Assembly (NCBI GenBank): GCA_002309305.1
Contig: DBWR01000065.1
Coordinates: forward strand, 1-12,358
Direction: 5' to 3'
Origin: Treponema sp. UBA1233
GTDB lineage: Bacteria; Spirochaetota; Spirochaetia; Treponematales; Treponemataceae
Length of the DNA: 12,358 nucleotides
In this document: in pieces, positions 6,866-12,358 of the stretch
Position numbering within the stretch: position 1 is the first letter of the stretch
How the letters are laid out: every line of letters starts with the position of its first letter
Notes under the pieces: model-generated
What the model saw: the letters and a program-made list of their open reading frames with translations, nothing else
What the model was told of the DNA's origin: nothing
Database searches by the model: none
Translations under genes and position numbers: made by a program

Positions 6866-6894
6866 ATTAAAGCAGATAAATTAAAACTAATCAA
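6866..6894 (-). promoter_or_regulatory. Putative promoter of tatD, nearly leaderless
   Basis: Minus strand: TTGATT (6894-6889), 17 nt, TTTAAT (6871-6866), and only 6 nt to the ATG at 6859. If used, transcription would begin at or beside the start codon. The -10 is one base from consensus. AT-rich surroundings make chance matches possible. Confidence 0.4.
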
Positions 6895-6928
6895 TCATTC
6901 AAAAATTCCGATTATCTAAAAAGAAGCA

Positions 6929-6965
6929 CTGCTAAAACAGCAGATTGCCTCCACAGACGCGGAGG
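6929..6965. other. Two small hairpins upstream of the 73-residue gene
   Basis: CTGCT/AGCAG (6929-6933 and 6939-6943, loop AAAAC) and CCTCC/GGAGG (6948-6952 and 6961-6965, 8-nt loop). Read on the minus strand, the first is followed by TGCTTCTTTTT, so it might end transcripts coming through from miaA. Read on the plus strand, the second lies between a weak TTGCCT (6945) and TATAGC (6970) and could be an operator. Five-base arms make both uses tentative. Confidence 0.35.
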
Positions 6966-7012
6966 TCCATATAGCAAAACCTTAGAGGGGTTAAGATTAA
7001 AAGGAGCTACTT

Positions 7013-7234
7013 ATGGGAACTTACACACTTAAAAGCATAGGACTGAAGACAGATTACATGACAATTGTCCGTGAGATGGATGACGGATATGTTGTTCGCA
7101 TCGTACGGGACCAGGACGGTTACACCGATGTAAAAACAGACTACATGTCAAAGACATTGTTTGACAGCTGCGTACGTACCGGTTACATCACCAAGGTTGA
7201 TGAGCCTGAAGCACGTCTGGCCGCAAACGCATAA
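7013..7234 (+). CDS. Small conserved-looking protein of unknown function with KTDYM repeat
   Basis: A 73-residue protein I do not recognise. Support for it as a real gene: a strong AAGGAG (7001-7006) six bases before the ATG, normal codon use, and no better gene on the other strand. It has an internal near-repeat: KTDYM at 12-16 and again at 41-45, with DGY at 24-26 and 35-37, as if two short beta-rich units are mirrored around residue 30. There is one cysteine (C53), no signal peptide and no membrane segment, so it is probably cytoplasmic. Alternating charged and hydrophobic residues (YVVRIVRD) suggest beta strands. It ends 2 bp from the stop of the convergent miaA. Its promoter is unclear. 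Confidence 0.72.
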   Translation: MGTYTLKSIGLKTDYMTIVREMDDGYVVRIVRDQDGYTDVKTDYMSKTLFDSCVRTGYITKVDEPEARLAANA

Positions 7235-7236
7235 AT

Positions 7237-8217
7237 CTAAAAACCAGAGTTTTTCAACAAAGAAAGACAAGCCTCATATTTTGCTTCCCTGTCATTTTCG
7301 CAGGGGAGCCAGTTGATTTTTACGCCTTTTTTCTCCATGCCACGGAACCATGTTTCCTGACGCTTTGCAAACTGACAGATGGCATGATAAAGACTTTCCT
7401 GCATAGTATCATAATCCATCTTTCCTTCCAGATATTCGCTTACAAAACGATACTCAAGCCCCAGTTTTTCAAGACGCTCCCAGGAACAACCGCTTTCATG
7501 AAGGTTTTTGACTTCCTCTATCATCCCCTCTTTCAGGCGTTCCTTAAGGCGTATTTCTATGTTCTTGTGCATTTGGTCACGCTCAAGTGTGGTTCCGATG
7601 ACAAGGGCATTGATGTCAGGACGGGGTTCAAGTTTGGCACGCATTTTTTCACATTCAGGACTCTTCATGAACATGGCGATTTCTATTGCACGCACCACAC
7701 GATCACGTAGCAAAAGGTCGCTCTTATTGTGAAGGTCAGGCTTTAATCCGATTAAAATTGAATCAAGTTCCTCAAGTGATTTTTTATCCAGCTCTTCCCG
7801 CAATTCCTTGTTTTCTGGAACTGGAACAAAATCGTATGAACGCAAGACCGAATCAACATACATTCCTGTTCCACCCACAACAAAGGGAACTGAGTTTTTT
7901 TCAGAGAGCATGCGAAACAGCCTGTAGAATTCCTGCTGAAAGTCAAAGACATTGAACTCTCCGTCCAGTGTGGCTATGTCAATCATGTGGTAGGGAATCT
8001 TAATCTGAACGCTCTTATCGTCTTTATCCGTTTCGTTAATCGTGTATTCGGAAATATCCTTTCCGCTTCCAATGTCAAGGCCCTTGTAGACCTGGCGGCT
8101 GTCTGCGGAAATTATCTCCCAGTTGAATGCTCGGGCAATCCTCACTCCCAGGGCAGTTTTTCCCACGGCAGTCGGGCCTACCAGCATCACACAGTTAAAC
8201 GGCTTTTTATCGCTCAT
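7237..8217 (-). CDS. miaA: tRNA dimethylallyltransferase (isopentenyltransferase) MiaA
   Basis: Transfers a dimethylallyl group from DMAPP to N6 of A37 in tRNAs reading UNN codons, making i6A, often the substrate of the Fe-S enzyme MiaB. The 326-residue protein has the P-loop GPTAVGKT (14-21), SADSRQVYKGLDIGS (37-51), PYHMIDI, the DMAPP-site VGGTGMYVDS, and the C-terminal FAKRQETWFRG typical of MiaA. The frame is open up to 8244, but I chose the ATG at 8217: it gives the usual short lead (MSDKKPF) to the P-loop and lies 2 nt after the stop of the upstream methyltransferase gene (TGA-tt-ATG). Starting at 8235 or 8244 would overlap that gene and add 6-9 residues. No Shine-Dalgarno is visible for any of these starts, so translation is probably coupled to the upstream gene. 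A run of lysine-rich, charged sequence near 50-65 slightly lengthens the protein. Identification is firm. Confidence 0.95.
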   Translation of the reverse strand: MSDKKPFNCVMLVGPTAVGKTALGVRIARAFNWEIISADSRQVYKGLDIGSGKDISEYTINETDKDDKSVQIKIPYHMIDIATLDGEFNVFDFQQEFYRLFRMLSEKNSVPFVVGGTGMYVDSVLRSYDFVPVPENKELREELDKKSLEELDSILIGLKPDLHNKSDLLLRDRVVRAIEIAMFMKSPECEKMRAKLEPRPDINALVIGTTLERDQMHKNIEIRLKERLKEGMIEEVKNLHESGCSWERLEKLGLEYRFVSEYLEGKMDYDTMQESLYHAICQFAKRQETWFRGMEKKGVKINWLPCENDREAKYEACLSLLKNSGF

Positions 8218-8219
8218 AA

Positions 8220-9473
8220 TCACATCACACGGCATACAGCGCATTTAAGGTAAGCGCTTTTGGGATAACCAAGGAGAATGGGATGATCAGGTCCCGCTCC
8301 CCTTTTTTCCAGAATCTGAACTTTTCTGTGGCTGTCGGACGCGGCATGTGAAAGCATTGAATAAAAAGTGTTCTCGTCAAAGTAAGCAGAGCAGGAGCAT
8401 GTCACAAGGATTCCGCTGGGGTTCAATAACCTCATTGCACGGAGGTTTATTTCCTTGTAGCCGCCGTATGCCTTTTGAATCATCTTCGCGCTCTTTGTAA
8501 AGGCAGGGGGATCCAAAATTATCACGTCAAATTTCTGTCCCTCAGACTCATATTTTTTAAGCAGGTCGAACACGTCCGCACATTCAGCCCTCATCACGTT
8601 TTGGGCATTGTTAAGCTGAATGTTATGCTCAACAAGTTTTACGGCATCCTCAGAGATGTCAACGCTGACAACTTCCCTTGCACCGCCCTTTACCGCGTTA
8701 AGTCCGAACGCGCCTGTATGTGTGAATGTATCAAGGACACGCTTTCCGTGGCAGTATTTCTGTATCTCCTTCCTGTTGAATTTCTGATCCAGGAAATAGC
8801 CTGTCTTTTGTCCCCTTGCAATGTCAACCTGGAGCTTGATTTCATTTTCTGTTATTTCAACGACATCATCTCCACGGCCGTAAATCCATCCTGACCTTTG
8901 TTCAAGCCCCTCTTTTTCACGTATGGCGGCATCACTTCGCTCATAAATGCCGTCTGGTTTTACAATGTCTTTAAGGGCATTGATTATTTCATCACGGAAA
9001 ATCTCGCAAGCAAGGGAAAGGAACTGCACTACAAGATATACGGAACCGGATGCAACATATTTTTCCACGATAAGTCCCGGAATAAAATCGGACTCACCGT
9101 AAATAAGGCGGCAGCTGTCATAGGGAGAAAAATTCAATGCACGGACATTTACAGCCCTTGCAACAACCATTTCCCAGTATGAGGCCTTGTCTTCCATGAT
9201 TTTGTCCGCATGCTCTGACCCAATGAGCCTTATGGCAATGCGTGATTTCCTGTTAAGGACGGCAGTTCCCAAAAAAGCACCCTTGTTTGAGTAAAGTTCA
9301 ACAACATCCCCATCCTTTACTTCGGCATCATCAAGTGAAGTTGTCTTTACTCCGCTTCCATCAGGAGAATTCCATTTTATGCTCTGAATCTCGTTATCAT
9401 ACGCCCAGGGGAAGCCCTGAATGATTTCACCTTCCTCTCCGGCCTTTAAAATTACATGTGAATAATTGTTCAT
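8220..9473 (-). CDS. Class I SAM-dependent rRNA methyltransferase, RlmI-like (PUA + MTase)
   Basis: A 417-residue RNA methyltransferase of the RlmI/YccW family; E. coli RlmI makes m5C1962 in 23S rRNA. In order: a PUA-like RNA-binding domain (about 1-80, with IIQGFPWAYDNEI), a linker domain with GLIVEKY (133-139), and a Rossmann methyltransferase (about 200-417). SAM-fold motifs are LDTFTHTGAFGLNA (247-260), VSVDIS (269-274), the motif IV DPPAF (321-325) and TCSCS (358-362), whose cysteines are candidates for the catalytic nucleophile. GQKTGYFLDQ (221-230) is a family hallmark. The length is near the usual ~395-400, slightly long. It is first in a unit with miaA, 2 nt downstream. No Shine-Dalgarno precedes the ATG and a good promoter sits only 7 nt upstream. 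The exact target nucleotide is not provable from sequence. Confidence 0.92.
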   Translation of the reverse strand: MNNYSHVILKAGEEGEIIQGFPWAYDNEIQSIKWNSPDGSGVKTTSLDDAEVKDGDVVELYSNKGAFLGTAVLNRKSRIAIRLIGSEHADKIMEDKASYWEMVVARAVNVRALNFSPYDSCRLIYGESDFIPGLIVEKYVASGSVYLVVQFLSLACEIFRDEIINALKDIVKPDGIYERSDAAIREKEGLEQRSGWIYGRGDDVVEITENEIKLQVDIARGQKTGYFLDQKFNRKEIQKYCHGKRVLDTFTHTGAFGLNAVKGGAREVVSVDISEDAVKLVEHNIQLNNAQNVMRAECADVFDLLKKYESEGQKFDVIILDPPAFTKSAKMIQKAYGGYKEINLRAMRLLNPSGILVTCSCSAYFDENTFYSMLSHAASDSHRKVQILEKRGAGPDHPILLGYPKSAYLKCAVCRVM

Positions 9474-9480
9474 GAATCTG

Positions 9481-9509
9481 AGTATATCCGATTATCGAGG
9501 ATTCAACAA
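9481..9509 (-). promoter_or_regulatory. Promoter of the RlmI-like gene and miaA, predicted leaderless
   Basis: Minus strand: TTGTTG (9509-9504), 17-nt spacer, TATACT (9486-9481). Just 7 nt separate the -10 from the ATG at 9473, so the transcript should start at or within a base or two of the start codon. There is no Shine-Dalgarno in that space, which agrees with a leaderless message. The promoter lies in the 64-bp gap after sufS. Confidence 0.6.
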
Positions 9510-9537
9510 GAGAGGAAAATTATCGTAGAAAAAAAAA

Positions 9538-10773
9538 TTACATGCCCATCCATGAGCGGACTTTTGAAAGTGATTCAAGGAAGCGTTCAACTTCTTTTTC
9601 CGTATTGTAGAAATACAGGCTTGCGCGTGCAGTGCTTCCGACTCCGAGCTTTTGCATCAAAGGCTGTGCGCAATGATGTCCCGCCCTGATTGCGATTTTC
9701 TCGCTGTCAAGAATCGATGCTATGTCATGAGGATGAACACCGTCAATGGTAAAGGTCACGATGCCCGAATGTTTTGATGAGTCAGGTGAACCAATTATTT
9801 TTACGTGCGGGATGGACTTCATTCCGGAAATCAGCATTGAAGAAAGCCTGTCATCATTTTTGTGTATTTCGTCAAGGCCTATGTCCTTAAGGTAATCGAT
9901 TGCGGCGGAAAGTCCCACGGCATCAGCGGCATTAACGGTTCCCGCTTCAAATTTATGAGGCAGTTCCGCATAAGTCACTTCTTCCCTTGTGACATATTCT
10001 ATCATTTCGCCACCACGCAAAAATGGAGGCATGTTTTCAAGAAGGTCCAGCTTGCCGTACAGAACTCCTATTCCCATAGGACCGCAGAGCTTGTGCGAGC
10101 TGAATGCAAAAAAGTCAGCGTCAAGATCCTGCACGTCAATCTTTACGTGTGGAGTGCTTTGTGCTCCGTCAATTACAACCATTGCACCCTTTCCGGCATT
10201 TCCAGTCTTATGTGCGTAAGAGGCTATTTCCTTTACAGGATTAGTGATTCCAAAAACATTGCTTACGTGTGTCAATGCCACAAGTTTTGTTTTGTCATTT
10301 ATCTTTCCCTGCCATTCTTCTTTTGAAATCGTCCCCTGATCGTCACATTCAAGGAATACAAGTTTTGCACCCTTTGCCTTGCACACCATCTGCCATGGAA
10401 GGAAATTTGAATGATGCTCCATTGCGCTAACGACAATCTCATCACCCTGCTGAATGTTTTCCATTGCCCAGGTATAGGCAACAAGATTCAGGCTTTCGCT
10501 TGCGTTCCTGGTAAAGATGATTTCCTGTACCGCTTTTGCATTTATAAAGGAGGCGACATTCTGGCGTGCGTTCTCATACATGTCCGTTGCCCTTACAGAA
10601 AGGGAATAAAGGCCCCTGAGCGGGTTTGCATTTGCATGGACATAAAAATCCTCTATTGCCTTTATGACCTGAATCGGCCTCTGGGTGGTTGCGGCATTGT
10701 CAAAATATATTAGGCCTGAATTTTCCTTACTGTCAAAGATTGGAAAATCAGATCTGACATCAGTTTTTAACAT
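9538..10773 (-). CDS. sufS: Cysteine desulfurase SufS (group II)
   Basis: PLP enzyme that takes sulfur from L-cysteine as a persulfide and gives it to the SufBCD scaffold for Fe-S cluster assembly. At 411 residues it matches SufS/CsdA length. Visible features: FDNAATTQRP near the N terminus, the H120-H121 pair in AMEHHSNFLPW for cofactor stacking, IDGAQSTPH (201-209), PLP lysine K228 in SSHKLCGPMG, and the persulfide cysteine C368 in RAGHHCAQP, the short group II form. The C-terminal TARASLYFYNTEKE is typical. The ATG overlaps the sufD stop by one base (TAATG), with TGGAGG 10 nt upstream inside sufD, so the two are translationally coupled. A SufE or SufU sulfur carrier is not in this window. 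The gene ends with TAA directly followed by a T-run. Confidence 0.97.
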   Translation of the reverse strand: MLKTDVRSDFPIFDSKENSGLIYFDNAATTQRPIQVIKAIEDFYVHANANPLRGLYSLSVRATDMYENARQNVASFINAKAVQEIIFTRNASESLNLVAYTWAMENIQQGDEIVVSAMEHHSNFLPWQMVCKAKGAKLVFLECDDQGTISKEEWQGKINDKTKLVALTHVSNVFGITNPVKEIASYAHKTGNAGKGAMVVIDGAQSTPHVKIDVQDLDADFFAFSSHKLCGPMGIGVLYGKLDLLENMPPFLRGGEMIEYVTREEVTYAELPHKFEAGTVNAADAVGLSAAIDYLKDIGLDEIHKNDDRLSSMLISGMKSIPHVKIIGSPDSSKHSGIVTFTIDGVHPHDIASILDSEKIAIRAGHHCAQPLMQKLGVGSTARASLYFYNTEKEVERFLESLSKVRSWMGM

Positions 10774-11870
10774 TATAAATGTTCCTCCAGATAGACATGA
10801 ATCTTGTCCAGCACATCAGCATCGGGGATAAAGCGGGCTATGGAATTAATGCGGCTTTTTATCATCATGATTTTTGCCGTGCGTTCATCTATTCCACGAG
10901 TCTCAAGATAAAGGAGCTCTTCCTCGCTAAGCTTGCCTATTGAACCGCCGTGACGACCCTCAACATTTTCCTCATCGCACAGGATGACCGGCATGGATTT
11001 GTTCACGACATCAGGACTCAGAAGAAGTACGTTTTCCTGCTCATCTCCCTTGGCCTCTTTTGCACCACGCTTAAAGTCAATTGTGCCGCGCCATGTTTTC
11101 TTTGCATTGTCAAGAAGGACCCCGTTGAACTTGGAGAAGCTTTCTGTCTGGGAACCGGCCTGGTTTGACACATAGTTGATGTCCAGAACCTTGTCCCCGT
11201 CGCATACATAGCCGCCCTGCACGCTGCATGACGCCTTATATCCCAAAAGATTGTTGTATGATCCTGAATAAGTTTCCTTTCCGCCAAGCTCAATCTGAAC
11301 CAAATCAAGACGGGCACTTTCCTTTAATGAAGAGCCTATGCCGTTGAAATGTACTAGATTCGTACCGAGCAAATTGACTGTTACAAGAGTTACGCTTGCA
11401 TTTTCCGCACAATAGAGGCGTATCCTGTTTCCAAAAACACCCTTTGCATCAGATGTGCTTTCGTAATCGAATATGAAAGTGGAAGAACTTCCCTCACCTG
11501 CGACAATGACTGTATCCGAGGCAGAGAATGTATTGTCCTTTACCTTGTAGCTCAACTTTACAGGCTCACTGGATGCCATACCTGGAGCCACCTTGATTTC
11601 CTGAACCTTGATGTCCAGGGACTTAAGCATGCCGTCTATGTCAGAGTCGAACTGTTTTCCAAGCTGGGTCTGTGCCGGATTATCAAAAGAATATGTTTCA
11701 GAAAGATTCTTTGACTCAAGCGTGATGCCATTTGGAAGTGCAGAAACTTCAGGCTGAATTCCGCACTCAAAACCGCCTTCAAAATAACCGTGGTTTATGT
11801 GCAGGTGATGCCATGTGATAGAGGGAAACTGATTTACGTTGCCGGACAAATTTGTTTTAGCTGCCATCAT
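10773..11870 (-). CDS. sufD: Fe-S cluster assembly protein SufD
   Basis: A 365-residue SufD, the partner of SufB in the SufBC2D scaffold that receives sulfur and iron and builds nascent clusters in the cytoplasm. The N-terminal half is divergent, as is usual. The C-terminal SufB/SufD core is clear: VNKSMPVILCDEENVEGRHGGSIGKL split over 290-313, then EEELLYLETRGIDE, where H307 is equivalent to E. coli SufD H360, needed for cluster building. The E. coli cysteine two residues before that histidine (C358) is glycine here (G305), and a short acidic insert (DEENVEG) precedes it. Start: the ATG at 11870 overlaps the sufB stop (ATGA) and follows AAGGGG by 5 nt; the very next codon is also ATG, giving a start two residues apart at best. 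It sits between sufB and sufS in one unit. It could be misread as a second SufB, but the length and position favour SufD. Confidence 0.93.
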   Translation of the reverse strand: MMAAKTNLSGNVNQFPSITWHHLHINHGYFEGGFECGIQPEVSALPNGITLESKNLSETYSFDNPAQTQLGKQFDSDIDGMLKSLDIKVQEIKVAPGMASSEPVKLSYKVKDNTFSASDTVIVAGEGSSSTFIFDYESTSDAKGVFGNRIRLYCAENASVTLVTVNLLGTNLVHFNGIGSSLKESARLDLVQIELGGKETYSGSYNNLLGYKASCSVQGGYVCDGDKVLDINYVSNQAGSQTESFSKFNGVLLDNAKKTWRGTIDFKRGAKEAKGDEQENVLLLSPDVVNKSMPVILCDEENVEGRHGGSIGKLSEEELLYLETRGIDERTAKIMMIKSRINSIARFIPDADVLDKIHVYLEEHL

Positions 11871-12358
11871 AGAGTCCCCTTCATTTCAAGATTAATAAGA
11901 TTGTTCATTTCCACAGCATATTCAAGCGGAAGCTCTTTCCTGACTGGATTTGCAAAGCCGGATACAATCAAAGCCCTTGCCTCATCCTCGCTTATTCCTC
12001 GGCTCATCAGATAAAAAATCGCCTTGTTGGAGATGCGTCCGATTTTTGCCTCGTGTCCAACATCGCAGTCGTCGGTCATGATGTTCATTGCGGGAATCGT
12101 GTCGGAATTGCTCTGGTCGTCCAGCATGAGTGAATCACAGTTTACGGATACCTTTGAATGCTTTGCCTCTTTGTTTACGACAATGGAACTTCTCAGAGTG
12201 TTTCGTCCGCCGGATTTTGATATTGACTTTGAGTTTATTACGCTTGAAGTGTATTTTCCGATGTGAATCATTTTTGCACCGGTATCCAGAGCCTGTCCCT
12301 TGCCGCTGAAAGTGATGCCGGTATACTCGCAAAGAGAATGATCACCCTTGAGTATTGT
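11867..12358 (-). CDS. sufB: Fe-S cluster assembly protein SufB, C-terminal part (5' truncated by window edge)
   Basis: The last 163 residues of SufB, the main scaffold subunit of the SufBC2D complex. The frame is open to the window edge: upstream of the first internal Met it reads GDHSLCEYTGITFSGKGQA, so the start lies outside. Conserved landmarks are DTGAKMIHIGKYTSS, SKSGGRNTLRS, VNCDSLML (its cysteine matches E. coli SufB C405, the sulfur-accepting residue) and VGHEAKIGRIS (its glutamate matches E434), ending with FYLMSRGISEDEAR. Both residues held essential in E. coli are thus kept. The stop overlaps the sufD start by 4 bp (ATGA). A sufC ATPase gene would be expected just upstream, outside the window. 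Confidence 0.96.
   Translation of the reverse strand, partial: TILKGDHSLCEYTGITFSGKGQALDTGAKMIHIGKYTSSVINSKSISKSGGRNTLRSSIVVNKEAKHSKVSVNCDSLMLDDQSNSDTIPAMNIMTDDCDVGHEAKIGRISNKAIFYLMSRGISEDEARALIVSGFANPVRKELPLEYAVEMNNLINLEMKGTL

Noticed and set aside
8218..8244. Upstream ATG starts (8244 and 8235) for miaA
   Set aside because: They overlap the methyltransferase 3' end, have no ribosome site, and lengthen the normally short lead to the P-loop.
6908..9496. Shared 9-mer CCGATTATC near the tatD (6908-6916) and methyltransferase (9488-9496) promoters
   Set aside because: Different position relative to the promoters (upstream of the -35 in one, within the spacer in the other), so probably chance.
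9529..9552. Possible sufS terminator: CATG/CATG stem followed by nine T on the minus strand
   Set aside because: Only a 4-bp stem that includes coding sequence; the T-run is real but the hairpin is too weak to call.

Overview
The window looks like core chromosome of a spirochaete, most likely a host-associated Treponema. The evidence is indirect: moderate-to-low GC, a second (EF-G2/GFM2-like) elongation factor G of the type found in spirochaetes, a ComFB-family protein, a free-standing Hpt protein and a SufB-SufD-SufS order. No rRNA, tRNA, IS element, prophage or CRISPR array is visible. The species call is an inference that a database search would settle.

Layout, left to right. (1) 1-1013, plus strand: 3' part of an EF-G gene. 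(2) 1029-3492, minus strand: a phospho-sugar mutase (phosphoglucomutase type) followed 28 nt later by a DnaQ-like DEDDh 3'-5' exonuclease. (3) 3725-4453, plus strand: a ComFB-domain protein with an unusual C-terminal beta-sandwich (carboxypeptidase-regulatory-like) domain, driven by a near-consensus promoter and ending at a bidirectional terminator. (4) 4540-5470, minus strand: ribosomal proteins L31 (rpmE) then S4 (rpsD), with a strong promoter, a ~120-nt leader and paired hairpins in the spacer. (5) 5751-6113, plus strand: an Hpt phosphotransfer protein whose 3' end overlaps a convergent TatD-family hydrolase (6089-6859, minus). (6) 7013-7234, plus strand: an unrecognised 73-residue protein, tail to tail with the next block. 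(7) 7237-9473, minus strand: an RlmI-like rRNA methyltransferase and MiaA (tRNA isopentenyltransferase), 2 nt apart. (8) 9538-12358, minus strand: tightly coupled sufB (cut by the window edge), sufD, sufS for Fe-S cluster assembly.

Functionally this is mostly translation and RNA modification (EF-G, S4, L31, RlmI-like, MiaA), Fe-S cluster assembly (Suf), sugar-phosphate metabolism (mutase), nucleic-acid processing (exonuclease, TatD) and signalling (Hpt, ComFB). MiaA and Suf may be linked, because the MiaA product i6A is commonly thiomethylated by the Fe-S enzyme MiaB; that link is inference.

I see no obvious new multi-gene system. The most unusual items are the ComFB fusion, the EF-G lacking the usual domain IV glycine loop, the alternating GTTCAG/CTGAAC hairpins before rpsD, the apparently leaderless promoters of the methyltransferase and tatD genes, and the small protein with an internal KTDYM repeat.
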